A stretch of DNA of 64,000 nucleotides from Teredinibacter sp. KSP-S5-2. GTDB lineage: Bacteria > Pseudomonadota > Gammaproteobacteria > Pseudomonadales > Cellvibrionaceae. Position numbers and translations under genes: made by a program. The notes beneath the pieces were generated by a model. That model was not told where the DNA came from, ran no database searches, and saw only the letters and a list, made by a program, of their open reading frames with translations. Numbering within the stretch: the first letter of the stretch is position 1; each line of letters begins with the position of its first letter. The stretch covers positions 4,431,001 through 4,495,000 of the forward strand of contig NZ_CP120416.1 of assembly GCF_032773895.1 (NCBI RefSeq), read 5' to 3'. Of the stretch, positions 36,571-46,225 are shown in pieces.

Positions 36571-39500
36571 TTACTGAGATAGGGGGATAGCAGAACCCGG
36601 TTGGTAGTCAACCAATTGACAAGTTGACAGCACAACAACGTCTCTGTCGACAGCAATATTGGGATGACGACAGCTGCTGCCTCCATGAGGAAGGTCAACC
36701 TGTAAATCCACACGGGTATTATCCCCTAGGCCAGCATGAGTAATCAGATTCTGATAGCCACCAGTGAACACGCCGACTTGATAAGAAGTGATCACGTTCG
36801 AAGTACCGGGTACAAACAAAGTAACACGACTATGTAATCCATCGGTGTTGGCACCGTTACCTCTCACACGCACTCTTAACCAGTGATTGCCGTTGTCAGT
36901 GACATTGTGGAATAACTGCCCCTCCATCAATGTGGATGCAGTTTCCTGGAAGTCCGGACCATTACCGTTGTGCACAATGTCAATTCTGCCATCATTGTCA
37001 TAGTCGCCAACACCTAGCCAGGGCTTACGTGCATCCCAACCGAAGTTCTTGGGTGTGAAATCGATAGAAACATCCTCCGTAAAGGAACCATCACCATTAT
37101 TCATCAGTAACGTCACGGCTTCATTAAAGCCCTGACCACCAAACACCACATCGGGATAGCCATCCAGGTTAATATCAGCAACGACGGAATTCGAATAAGT
37201 AGTGAAGTAAGCCGTATTGGACAAGGTAATATCTTTAAAGGCCGTTGAGGTAACATCGGTAAAGGTTCCATCACCGTTGTTTCGGTACATCCAAGGTGTT
37301 GCTGTGCCGTTTACGTCATACATACCAACAATAAACAGGAAGTCCGCATCACCATCGGCGTCATAATCGAACACCATACTGCTGGTGTCTGTTGTTTTCG
37401 TCTGACCAGTAGGAATAGTGTCCGCCATCCACTCCAATGCCTTACTGGTTTTATTAAACTTCCAGTAGCCACCTTCTAATACATGAACAATTTCTGGCGC
37501 TCCGTCATTGTCGACATCAAATACCAGTAAACCATCAGTGAAAGTATTATTTTTGACTGGAGAAGGATATTTGGTTTCCCCTGTAATCAAATCAACCACA
37601 TAACCGGTATTGTATGGCGCAGAGAATAGACGACTGACCATTTCGAATGCGTTATCACCATCAATATCCGCAATAATACATTTTGGTCGTTCACCAAAAC
37701 ACGCCGTTGATTTTCGTTGATATTGAGGCTGACCACCTACAGTAGTGAAACTGGGATCAATGACATAACGTCCGCTGGCAGAACCATCTACATCATTACC
37801 GTAGAACGACCAGAAGCCCTGCGGATGGCCATACCAGTTACCCCAGGTGTAGCGAGAAGTAATTCTTGGCGTTACCGGGCTCGCCTGTGAGTAATTATCA
37901 TTGTCCGCGAAATAGGTAAATGTACCTTGGCACTTACCGCCAACATTATTTTGAATCAACATGTTGGAATCGTCGTCATCAGAATGGGAACCGATATAAA
38001 TATCCAAACAGCCATCCCCATTTACATCTGGCATACCCGCCCAGAATGCACGAGTCATTTCAGGTGAGTTATCGAAAGCCGTTTTCGTTACCGCAGCAAA
38101 ACTCACACCGGTTACACCTGTTACCCCACCGGACGAGGATGAACTGGTCGAACTGGAGGAACTTGAACTGGACGTTGAAGAACTGCTTGACGTTGTCCCG
38201 GAAGAGCTTGATGAAGTACTGCTTGACGAGCTGGAAGTTGGAGAAGACTTCACAACAACAGCCATTATGCCCGGAGCAGAAGGTGGGTTATCAACCGTTG
38301 TGCCACCACTACTTGAGGAGGATGACGAACTGGTGTCACCGCCTGTACCGCCAGCACCAGAAGATGTACTGCTTGATGTAGAACTACTGCTGCTGGAAGA
38401 TGAACTGGATGTGCCACCAACAGGTGCAGGAATAGTTTCGTCGATCCACTGCCATGTTCTCACTGAATTAGATCGATGCTGCCAGTTAAAAAGACGGTAA
38501 ACTCCACTAAAAACGCCTGCACAACCTGTATGTCCCCAACCTTGAATCAGCTTCTCGATACGGGCACGAAGTTTCATTTTTTTCACTTCGTCGGTTTCGA
38601 AGTAATACCCAGTTCCCAATACAAGGACGGTTTCGATATTGTGGTTATCGGAATACCAGGGCCACCAATCACCACTGGTTCGAGATGCAACCGGCGCAAA
38701 AGCACTGGCCATATAAAGCAGATCGGTGTCCTCTTTCATTGTATTACAACCCTGAGTCCTGGGGTTTTGCCCCGAAAACTCAGGTTTGGTTACATGATCA
38801 CCGCCGGAGTAGGCCGAGGTAAACCCATAATCATCCACCGCGTGAGCAATTAGACGCAGCATTTCCGGAATATCTTCGTTTTTAGTTACCCAGTAAGACT
38901 GCCAAAGAAAATCCACGATGTTTTCACTCATCCAGGCGGAAAAACCACGTGAGGTAGAATCATTTAATGGGCAGCTGGATTCATTACAGTTACCTTCATG
39001 CACATCAATGTTGTGGGTAAAACCTCCACTTTTGGGCACCCAGCCGTTAGTCAGATCCCAAGGCTTTTCCGTTTGCTGCATATCCTTTAATGATGCAATT
39101 CGCTCATTGAGATGATCGAGCATGGTCTGATTGCCCGTCATCTCATAAGCAACAATTTCCGCCAAACCAGCCATACCTGCACCACGTTCGGTGAAGCCTT
39201 CATTCTGGGAATCAAAAGGGTCACGTGTCGCATATTGGTTCCAGCCAAGGTCACTCTGCAACGCCATATTAATAATCAGTTGCTCATCCCATTGGCTGTT
39301 GTCTCCGGCTAAAGCCCAAGCTAATTTTGCTTGTTGAGGCGCAATATATTTTCCGTCCGCACAGGCCACACCGTAGGTCCAACAACCTTCTCCGCCTGCT
39401 GGCGCAGGAGTTGAACCATCGTCACGAACGTGAGTGAAATAAAACTGCTTACTTAATATCGCTTCTTTTAAGTATTTGGCCTCACCCGTTGTCATATACA

Positions 39501-40125
39501 ACTTGAAATAGGCGGTAGAGCGGTCGAACAGCCAGTTAGCACCACTGGAAGCATTGTAATCCAAGCCCCCTGACCAGTTATTTACCTGAGCTTGCTGGAA
39601 TAATTCAAATGAATCCGGTGTTTCCGGTGCCGCGTTATAGGGCGCGATAATGCCGGTATCATCCAGATAGAAAGGATCATGTAACGCAAGAATTCGGGGG
39701 TAAAGCATATTCGCCTTATCGGCACCCGCTGCAATCCAGCCATTGGTGTGAGGAACAGGTGTCAGATCCGTTGTACTTCGCCCTTCATCTGTTATTCGTA
39801 GGACAATGTTACCGCCCGTCATATCAACATTTTGCAGTTGAATCGTTACTGAACGATAAGAGTTATCGCTCCAGTGCCAGCGCATACCCGCCTGCACAGA
39901 AATCGGTAACTCCGTTGCTCCCTGAGTGACTTTAATTTCGCTCAGATCAACCACTTCACCTTCCGCCAAAGGAAGGCCAAAAGTCACAACTTCGGATACC
40001 TTGGGCGTAATTGCAGAATCTGCCTGGAGCGTAATCGTGGTATCTAAAGAGAAGACATTTGCTGCACCGAATAGGCCTGAAATCGCGGCAAACTGACATA
40101 CAAACCGCTTAATTGAAAGATCCAT
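36571..40125 (-). CDS. Large secreted protein: RIFT barrel, alpha/alpha domain, poly-Ser linkers, FG-GAP repeats, ASPIC domain
   Basis: The ATG at 40125 follows GGTGAGG and gives a signal peptide (FVCQFAAISGLFGAANVFS), so it is used rather than the ATG at 40239. Residues about 30-140 look like the RIFT-barrel domain seen in exo-rhamnogalacturonan lyase (PcRGLX/YetA)-type proteins (EVVTFGLPLAEGEVVDLSEI, MRWHWSDNSYR). Residues 140-590 form a helical region like an alpha/alpha toroid (FTERGAGMAGLAEIVAYEMT). Two poly-serine blocks lie at about 600-680. The rest has repeated calcium-loop phrases (DVNGDGCLDI, DIDGDNAFEM, DYDADGDADF, DINLDGYPDV, DYDNDGRIDI) of FG-GAP/VCBS type and an ASPIC/UnbV-like end (NHWLRVRVRGNGANTDG). 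It probably acts on polysaccharide outside the cell; activity is not proven by motifs. Confidence 0.75.
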   Translation of the reverse strand: MDLSIKRFVCQFAAISGLFGAANVFSLDTTITLQADSAITPKVSEVVTFGLPLAEGEVVDLSEIKVTQGATELPISVQAGMRWHWSDNSYRSVTIQLQNVDMTGGNIVLRITDEGRSTTDLTPVPHTNGWIAAGADKANMLYPRILALHDPFYLDDTGIIAPYNAAPETPDSFELFQQAQVNNWSGGLDYNASSGANWLFDRSTAYFKLYMTTGEAKYLKEAILSKQFYFTHVRDDGSTPAPAGGEGCWTYGVACADGKYIAPQQAKLAWALAGDNSQWDEQLIINMALQSDLGWNQYATRDPFDSQNEGFTERGAGMAGLAEIVAYEMTGNQTMLDHLNERIASLKDMQQTEKPWDLTNGWVPKSGGFTHNIDVHEGNCNESSCPLNDSTSRGFSAWMSENIVDFLWQSYWVTKNEDIPEMLRLIAHAVDDYGFTSAYSGGDHVTKPEFSGQNPRTQGCNTMKEDTDLLYMASAFAPVASRTSGDWWPWYSDNHNIETVLVLGTGYYFETDEVKKMKLRARIEKLIQGWGHTGCAGVFSGVYRLFNWQHRSNSVRTWQWIDETIPAPVGGTSSSSSSSSSSTSSSTSSGAGGTGGDTSSSSSSSSGGTTVDNPPSAPGIMAVVVKSSPTSSSSSSTSSSSSGTTSSSSSTSSSSSSSSTSSSSSGGVTGVTGVSFAAVTKTAFDNSPEMTRAFWAGMPDVNGDGCLDIYIGSHSDDDDSNMLIQNNVGGKCQGTFTYFADNDNYSQASPVTPRITSRYTWGNWYGHPQGFWSFYGNDVDGSASGRYVIDPSFTTVGGQPQYQRKSTACFGERPKCIIADIDGDNAFEMVSRLFSAPYNTGYVVDLITGETKYPSPVKNNTFTDGLLVFDVDNDGAPEIVHVLEGGYWKFNKTSKALEWMADTIPTGQTKTTDTSSMVFDYDADGDADFLFIVGMYDVNGTATPWMYRNNGDGTFTDVTSTAFKDITLSNTAYFTTYSNSVVADINLDGYPDVVFGGQGFNEAVTLLMNNGDGSFTEDVSIDFTPKNFGWDARKPWLGVGDYDNDGRIDIVHNGNGPDFQETASTLMEGQLFHNVTDNGNHWLRVRVRGNGANTDGLHSRVTLFVPGTSNVITSYQVGVFTGGYQNLITHAGLGDNTRVDLQVDLPHGGSSCRHPNIAVDRDVVVLSTCQLVDYQPGSAIPLSQ

Positions 40126-40625
40126 TACCGCCTCACCACCGTTAAAACTGATTGGATAAGTTCCCAGAAAAACACACTGCCACTTGAGAACTATGTTTAC
40201 TTCGAAAATTGGCAACAAAAGCGCTTGGCTTCCAGCCAATCTGCGACCTTTTTGGCACGAGCCAAAGCCGTTGCCTGCACTCTAAATATAGTGCCAATAC
40301 ATGGTATAGTACCGCCGATTAAGAATTCTTTGATGGCTGTCTCAGCGCACCAGTTAACTAGTACTTTTTTCTGAAGCCAAGAAATAAATCCCACACCAAT
40401 GTTGCAAATTTATGAATAGACTCCAGCAACAACCAACAATAGATGACATTAATGAGATACAATTCCGTTAATAATTCTAGCTTACATTAACGCCTTTACA
40501 TCGATACCACTCAAGACCAACTAGACCTATCAGATATGCGATTTAGCTATGTGGATTTATGCGAATTTTCATCCGCTGAAGCCTGGGCTTGATGAGTGTG
40601 TGTAGCAATTCAAACGGGAGACTGA
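40126..40625. promoter_or_regulatory. Divergent control region with TTGGC/GCCAA dyads
   Basis: Separates the large secreted-protein gene from the CapK-like gene. It contains two dyads, TTGGC-N5-GCCAA at 40225-40239 and TTGGC-N4-GCCAA at 40252-40265, and further half-sites at about 40209 and 40293. It lies 100-170 bases before the minus-strand start codon. A regulator site is likely by inference; no ORF is seen. Confidence 0.5.
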
Positions 40626-41972
40626 ATGCTAACCCAGATATCCGCTTTTGTAGCACTTACCCTCTATGAGGGTTTATATAAACGCAGACCCATTCATGCG
40701 TACTTAAAGGAATACAACCGCAACCTACAAAAGCGCGCCGATGAAATACAGAAAATCCAACTGCAGAAGTTACAATCCTTAGTTCATCATGCTTATCACA
40801 ATGTGCCCTATTATCGGGACACATGGAACCAGTTGGGTTTTAAGCCCGAAGACTTGCGTGAAATCAGTGACCTGGAAAAGTTACCCACTTTAGGCAAGCA
40901 GGATATTAAAGATAACTTTGACCGTTTTAAAGCCTTAAACCAGAAAAACCCGATTACCAAAACCACGGGGGGATCAACCGGGTCACCATTTAAATTTCAA
41001 CACAGCCTGGAAAGTTATGATCGCCGTCAAGCCAACATGTGGCGAGGCTATGGTTTTTCCGGCCAGACTCTTGGAACGCGTTCGCTGTATCTTTGGGGTG
41101 ACCATCTTGGCGAAATCAGCAAGCTAACGCGAATAAAAGATACTATTTACAACGGGCTATTTCGTCGCAAGATGCTAAATAGTTTTTATCTTTCCGAAGA
41201 AAATATTGGGGATTACATCGCCCAAATAAACCAATATAAACCTGAAACCATTGTTTCTTATGTGTCACCCCTACACATATTGGCAGAACACGCGAACAAA
41301 CATAGTATTGCCTTACATAAGCCAAACAAAATTCTGACAGGGGCTGAACCTCTCCATGAGTTCCAAAGAGAAAGCATAGAACGGGCTTTCGGCTGTGATG
41401 TATACAATACTTATGGCTGTAGAGAATTCATGCTTATTGCAGCAGAGTGCTCAGCAGAAAAGCATCTGCATATTAACGACGACCACCTAGTAGTTGAGAT
41501 CACTGACGACACAGGCAAAAACGTCAAGAATGTTTTGGGCGATATTGTCATTACAGATTTACATAACTACGATTTTCCGTTTATTCGATATAAGAATGGT
41601 GACCAGGGACAAATCTCTGATCAGTCCTGTAGCTGTGGCTTACCTTTTAGAGTTCTGGATAAAGTCGAGGGACGAAAGCTGGATTTGATTCGCACCGAGT
41701 CTGGAAAAATCATTCCGGGAGAATTTTTCCCGCATATGCTTAAAGATGTTGCGGGTATTGCAAAGTTCCAAGTCAAACAAAAGGTTCTTCAGGAAATTGA
41801 GATTTCCTATATTCCTAACGAACTCTTCAGTCAACATGATCTTGAGTATGTCCTCGCCGAGGTGAATCGGGTTACCGGGGGAGAACTACACGTAAAGTTC
41901 AACGCCGTTGATGATATCCCACTTACAAAGCTGGGTAAGTTCCGAGTAACTATCAGCGAGCTAACACAGTAA
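40626..41972 (+). CDS. CapK/phenylacetate-CoA ligase-like adenylate-forming protein
   Basis: Belongs to the AMP-forming ligase branch found in capsule clusters. The P-loop-like TKTTGGSTGSPFKF (about 116-129) is the ATP site; NTYGCREF and DLHNYDFPFIRYKNGDQGQI are the later adenylate-forming motifs, and the C-terminal lid ends with LTKLGKFR. The likely job is activating an acyl or amino acid for attachment to the polysaccharide. At 448 residues it fits the family. GGGAGA precedes the ATG. The next gene starts within its TAATG stop, showing coupling. Confidence 0.88.
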   Translation: MLTQISAFVALTLYEGLYKRRPIHAYLKEYNRNLQKRADEIQKIQLQKLQSLVHHAYHNVPYYRDTWNQLGFKPEDLREISDLEKLPTLGKQDIKDNFDRFKALNQKNPITKTTGGSTGSPFKFQHSLESYDRRQANMWRGYGFSGQTLGTRSLYLWGDHLGEISKLTRIKDTIYNGLFRRKMLNSFYLSEENIGDYIAQINQYKPETIVSYVSPLHILAEHANKHSIALHKPNKILTGAEPLHEFQRESIERAFGCDVYNTYGCREFMLIAAECSAEKHLHINDDHLVVEITDDTGKNVKNVLGDIVITDLHNYDFPFIRYKNGDQGQISDQSCSCGLPFRVLDKVEGRKLDLIRTESGKIIPGEFFPHMLKDVAGIAKFQVKQKVLQEIEISYIPNELFSQHDLEYVLAEVNRVTGGELHVKFNAVDDIPLTKLGKFRVTISELTQ

Positions 41973-43105
41973 TGAAAACAAAAAAAATATTAGCGATAGG
42001 GAATTTATTTCCACTTCCCTGGGAACCGCATAGGGGTTCATTTAATCGGCAACAATTTGAGCGCCTGGAACAGGAACACCAGGTTGAGTACATTATTCCC
42101 GTTGCCTTCACGGAGTGGTTTAAACACAAAAGCGAAGTAAAAAGTAACAAGGAAAGCAACAAACACTATGTCCCCTATTTTTTTACTCCCAAAATAGGTA
42201 GAGCATTCTATTCGTACTGGATGCTTCTCTCTCTTTTGTTTCCGGTTAAAAAAGTAATAAAACGCTTTGATCCAGACCTGATATTCGTGAGCTGGGCTTT
42301 TCCCGAGGGCGTTGCTGTTGCAAAGCTGGCCAGGATATTCAAGCTACCGTTTATTCTAAAAGTCCATGGCACAGACATTAATGACTTTATAGACTTGCCG
42401 GGACGGGGAAAGCAAATTGTCAAAGCCTGCAATCAAGCGTCAACCATTCTTTCCGTCAGCCAAGCCTTATGCGACAAGATGGTAGAGGCAGGTGTCGCAA
42501 AAGAAAAAATCGTTGTTAACTACAATGGCGTAAACAAAAATTTATTTTTTAACGACGAATCTGTTAACACCAATACAAAGCCGCTGTTACTGTATGTCGG
42601 CAACCTAAAACGAACAAAAGGTGTACTTGCCTGCGCCGAAGCATTCGGTGAAATAATTAATCAAGGTATAGACGCCGAACTCTGTTTTATCGGTCAAGGA
42701 ACCGATAAGGTACACATCGAAAAAATATTAGCCGAGAATCCCAAAGCAAAAGAATTAACTCACTTTCTACCTCCAATGCCACAGGAAGAGATTCGAAGCT
42801 GGATGAATAAAGCCCATCTATTATTGCTACCCAGCTTTAATGAAGGTGTGCCTAATGTGGTGCTTGAAGCAAAAGCCTGTGGCCTTCCATCCATTGCAAC
42901 AGCTGTTGGTGGAATTCCTGAAATATTATGTGAAGGAGAAGGTTTACTTGTTCCTCTTCACGACACTCAAGCGTTAATATCCGCGATCAGAACAGGCCTG
43001 GAATCTAACTGGAATCGCAAAGCAGTCGCGGAAGGAGCACAACGCTTCACTTGGGAAGAAAATATCGCTAACGTCAATGCCGCAATCGATAAGGCAATCA
43101 ACTAA
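41972..43105 (+). CDS. GT4-family glycosyltransferase
   Basis: A 377-residue GT-B enzyme. The acceptor half begins KILAIGNLFPLPWEPHRGSF; the donor half has LLYVGNLKRTKGVLACAEAF, a typical phosphate-binding region, and SFNEGVPNVVLEAKACGLPS (E-x7-E). LFPLPWEPHRGSFNRQQ is shared with teichuronic and colanic-type transferases. Donor sugar unknown. It is coupled to the CapK-like gene and lies 12 bases before a deacetylase gene. Confidence 0.92.
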   Translation: MKTKKILAIGNLFPLPWEPHRGSFNRQQFERLEQEHQVEYIIPVAFTEWFKHKSEVKSNKESNKHYVPYFFTPKIGRAFYSYWMLLSLLFPVKKVIKRFDPDLIFVSWAFPEGVAVAKLARIFKLPFILKVHGTDINDFIDLPGRGKQIVKACNQASTILSVSQALCDKMVEAGVAKEKIVVNYNGVNKNLFFNDESVNTNTKPLLLYVGNLKRTKGVLACAEAFGEIINQGIDAELCFIGQGTDKVHIEKILAENPKAKELTHFLPPMPQEEIRSWMNKAHLLLLPSFNEGVPNVVLEAKACGLPSIATAVGGIPEILCEGEGLLVPLHDTQALISAIRTGLESNWNRKAVAEGAQRFTWEENIANVNAAIDKAIN

Positions 43106-43117
43106 GGATTAAACTAT

Positions 43118-43768
43118 ATGCTGAATTTTGGCAGCTATAAGATTGCGCGTTTTTTGCCAAACCGCGTAATTACCACCAAGGGTAAGTCAAAAGAAAGGGT
43201 ACTGTATCTTACTTTTGATGACGGCCCCAATCCGGACTTTACATTGAAGATCGCAGACCTTTTACAACGCTATTCAGCACAAGGTTCTTTTTTTTGTATT
43301 GGCCGAAATATTGCCAAACATCCTCAGATAGCCCAATCCTTAGTTGAGAAAGGACATTTAATTGCTAATCACTCAAATACGCACAGCGCTTTTGTTAAAC
43401 AATCCCTGGCCTCACAGTTAAACGAAGCAAATGCCTGCCAGCGGGAGATTGAGAATATCGACCCCGATAACATTAAAGCCTTTCGCGCACCTCAAGGGTT
43501 ACTCAGTTTTCCCCTCCTAACCAAACTGTTGGCAGATAAATGGCGCTTGGTTCACTGGTCATACGATTCAAAAGATTATCAGCACAAGCCTTTTGAAGAG
43601 CAAAAGAAAATATTTGATACACGCCCTGTCAGCAATGGGGAAATACTATTGTTTCACGACGACAACCAACTTGCCGTGGATTTATTAGAGTATTTATTGC
43701 CACAGTGGCAACAACAAGGTTACGTATTTCACACGGTTGCCGGACTTATTGGAGGAAAAAGTGAATAG
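43118..43768 (+). CDS. NodB-type polysaccharide deacetylase
   Basis: Removes N- or O-acetyl groups from a sugar chain using a divalent metal. LTFDDGPNPDFT carries the catalytic Asp and metal Asp; HSNTHSAF carries the metal His pair; AFRAPQG and LLFHDD supply the later conserved residues. There is no signal peptide, so it may act on the lipid-linked unit at the cytoplasmic face, unlike most exported members. At 216 residues it is a minimal NodB domain. Its stop overlaps the next gene. Confidence 0.9.
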   Translation: MLNFGSYKIARFLPNRVITTKGKSKERVLYLTFDDGPNPDFTLKIADLLQRYSAQGSFFCIGRNIAKHPQIAQSLVEKGHLIANHSNTHSAFVKQSLASQLNEANACQREIENIDPDNIKAFRAPQGLLSFPLLTKLLADKWRLVHWSYDSKDYQHKPFEEQKKIFDTRPVSNGEILLFHDDNQLAVDLLEYLLPQWQQQGYVFHTVAGLIGGKSE

Positions 43769-44927
43769 CATTATTCATTGTATTTTTTGGTTATCGCTTT
43801 TTTTGGTGGTTTACACCTATGCCATCTATCCGATGGTTTTGTATATTCTGGTTAAAGTGTTTAATAAAAACCGTATACCACAGAATGAAACAACGATTGA
43901 CGAAGATGAATTACCCTCCGTCGGGATAATTATCGCTGCCTTTAATGAAGAAAAGGATATTCAAGCTCGGGTGGAAAATATTTTTGCCTGTGATTACCCT
44001 CAAGACAAGATCCATTTGTATGTTGGATCCGATGGCAGTTCCGATAATACCAATAATATTTTACGTAATATTGAAGACCCTCGCTTAAAGGCTCATTTAT
44101 TTGAAGAAAACCGTGGTAAACCTTCAGTACTTAACGACCTCGTAGAAGCTTCCGAAGAAAGCATACTCGTTTTCAGTGACGCCAATACCTATTTTGAAGC
44201 GGATGCTCTCAAAAAACTTGCCCGACACTTTACCGGCACACAACAGGCAGATGCGGTTTGCGGCCAATTGAAACTGTTAAAACCCGACGGCGTGGAAAAC
44301 GAAGATAATCTGTACTGGAAGTACGAAAACTGGTTAAAAGTGAACGAAGCCAAAATAGGCTGCCTTCTCGGTGCCAACGGCGCGATCTATGCCATACGCC
44401 GAGAAGACTACATTCCAATATCCAGTGATTCGATTATCGACGATTTCGTTATCGTCAATCGTTTAGCCGCACAGGGAAAAATTGTTGATTACGACGCTGA
44501 AGCCGTTGCCAAAGAATATATACCTGACACCATTGCGGACGAATTTAAGCGACGCACACGGATCGGTCGCGGCAATTACCAAACTTTGTTTCGTTATCCA
44601 AACTTTCTATTCAACAGTAATATTCTATTGGGCTTCAGTTATTTATCCCATAAAGTATTTCGTTGGCTGGTTCCGCACTGCTTAATTCTTGCGTTTATTA
44701 GCAACGCTTTTTTATTACAAATACCATTTTACGTATTCACCTTTATGTGTCAGGTATTTGTGTACGCCTTATTTCTCGGTTGGAAAAAAGGCTCGCTGGA
44801 CGTATCAAACAGCAAGTTATTGCGCTTGATGATTTTTTGGCTCGATATGAATTACGCTCTCTGGGTGGGCTTCGTACAATATTTTTCTGGTTCAAGTGGT
44901 GGTGCCTGGACACGCACCGCAAGATAA
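43761..44927 (+). CDS. Membrane GT2 glycosyltransferase
   Basis: The GTG at 43761 follows TTGGAGG and is preferred over the upstream TTG-type opening. TM1 (about 4-26) leads to a cytoplasmic GT-A domain: VGIIIAAFNEEKDIQARVEN, VGSDGSSDNT, FSDANTYFEADAL, CLLGANGAIYAIRR, then RRTRIGRGNYQT, the Q/RxxRW-like block of processive enzymes. Two or three helices follow at 300-360. It may add several residues in a row; specificity unknown. Overlaps the deacetylase gene by eight bases, so these products may act together. Confidence 0.9.
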   Translation: MNSIIHCIFWLSLFLVVYTYAIYPMVLYILVKVFNKNRIPQNETTIDEDELPSVGIIIAAFNEEKDIQARVENIFACDYPQDKIHLYVGSDGSSDNTNNILRNIEDPRLKAHLFEENRGKPSVLNDLVEASEESILVFSDANTYFEADALKKLARHFTGTQQADAVCGQLKLLKPDGVENEDNLYWKYENWLKVNEAKIGCLLGANGAIYAIRREDYIPISSDSIIDDFVIVNRLAAQGKIVDYDAEAVAKEYIPDTIADEFKRRTRIGRGNYQTLFRYPNFLFNSNILLGFSYLSHKVFRWLVPHCLILAFISNAFLLQIPFYVFTFMCQVFVYALFLGWKKGSLDVSNSKLLRLMIFWLDMNYALWVGFVQYFSGSSGGAWTRTAR

Positions 44928-44949
44928 AAACGATTTTGGATTGATAATC

Positions 44950-46116
44950 ATGGCACTATTTTTACTTTTTATTCTTATTGCTGGGCTGATAGTTTTTTAC
45001 GTAATTTTACGCAAAAAAAACATGCACACCTGGATTTCCAGCTATATCTATCGCCGATATATCGTTAAACCGAAAGTTAATGATACCGTTCACATCATGT
45101 TTGCATTTGTCGATCACTACGAACCGCAGTGGGGCAAACCAAACAGTGTTGAAATTGAACGTCAGCGTGTTGACCGCTGGATGAAAGACTATCCCATTCT
45201 CGCAGACAAACATAAAGACAGTGATGGCCTACCACCAACACATGGTTTCTTTTATCCCGAAGAAGAATATCGAGAAGAACACCTTAAAAAGATCACCAAC
45301 CTGTGTGCGGATGGGTATGGGGAAATCGAAATACATCTTCACCACGATAACGATACCAGTGACAATCTGCGAAAAACGCTTTTGCGTTTTATCGACACCT
45401 TAAAAACCAAGCATGATGCGGTACCAGTAAACAAGCACACACAAAAACACGAGTATTCGTTTATTCATGGCAACTGGTGTCTGGACAACTCACGCGCCGA
45501 TGGCCGATGGTGCGGTGTGAATGATGAAATAGTCATTTTAAAAGAAACCGGATGTTACGCAGACTTAACACTTCCATCGGCACCCAGCGATACACAAACT
45601 AAGAAAGTAAATTCCATATATTACGCTACCGACAATCCAACTAAACCCAAGAGTCACAATACCGGAGTTGACGTGGAAGTAGGTAAAGAAGCGTCAGGGG
45701 ATTTGATGATTATCCAGGGGCCTCTGGCATTAAACTGGAAAAAGAGAAAACTGGGCGTGATGCCAACTATTGAAAATTCCGATATTCGCGCCAGTTTCCC
45801 ACCGACGAAAGACCGGGTTGACCTGTGGGTAGATCAACACATTCATGTTAAAGGTAAACCTGAGTGGATATTTATTAAAATTCACACGCATGGAACGCAA
45901 GACGGGGATATGGATACGTTGCTGGGTAAACCGGTAGACGATATGTATAGCTATCTGGAAGAGAAATATAACGATGGGGAAAAATACGCTCTGCACTATG
46001 TTAGCGCTCGCGAGATGTATAACATTATCAAAGCAGCTGAAGCAGGAGAAAAGGGCAACCCCAACGCTTACAGAGATTACATATTAACCAAACCAGAATA
46101 CAAGCAGACGGTTTAA
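44950..46116 (+). CDS. Membrane-anchored deacetylase-like hypothetical protein
   Basis: The ATG at 44950 gives an N-terminal membrane anchor (MALFLLFILIAGLIVFYVIL), so it is preferred over the ATG at 44896. The 340-residue soluble domain has HIMFAFVDHYEPQW, EIEIHLHHDNDTSDN and FIKIHTHGTQDGD, whose His/Asp pattern suits a metal site of the polysaccharide deacetylase-like (NodB barrel) superfamily, and SFIHGNWCLDNSR. Similar conserved hypotheticals appear in other exopolysaccharide clusters. Enzyme activity is inferred. It follows the membrane glycosyltransferase by 22 bases. Confidence 0.65.
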   Translation: MALFLLFILIAGLIVFYVILRKKNMHTWISSYIYRRYIVKPKVNDTVHIMFAFVDHYEPQWGKPNSVEIERQRVDRWMKDYPILADKHKDSDGLPPTHGFFYPEEEYREEHLKKITNLCADGYGEIEIHLHHDNDTSDNLRKTLLRFIDTLKTKHDAVPVNKHTQKHEYSFIHGNWCLDNSRADGRWCGVNDEIVILKETGCYADLTLPSAPSDTQTKKVNSIYYATDNPTKPKSHNTGVDVEVGKEASGDLMIIQGPLALNWKKRKLGVMPTIENSDIRASFPPTKDRVDLWVDQHIHVKGKPEWIFIKIHTHGTQDGDMDTLLGKPVDDMYSYLEEKYNDGEKYALHYVSAREMYNIIKAAEAGEKGNPNAYRDYILTKPEYKQTV

Positions 46117-46130
46117 TCTATTTATCTTTC

Positions 46131-46152
46131 AGGGTTCCTTTAAGGGAACCCT
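46131..46152. terminator. Bidirectional terminator hairpin
   Basis: AGGGTTCC pairs with GGAACCCT around TTTAAG, between the convergent deacetylase-like gene and wzx. The plus side continues with ATTTCTCC. Confidence 0.7.
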
Positions 46153-46225
46153 ATTTCTCCATTTCGCTAACTTGTACGGCTTTATCTCCAGGGCATTCCT
46201 CAGAAAGCTTTAGCAGTTTGAACTT

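Noticed and set aside
40252-40270. Sigma-54-like TGGCACG...GC upstream of the CapK-like gene
   Set aside because: The spacing from GG to GC is 11 rather than 10 bases and the -12 half lacks TTGC. The bases are better explained as a TTGGC/GCCAA dyad.
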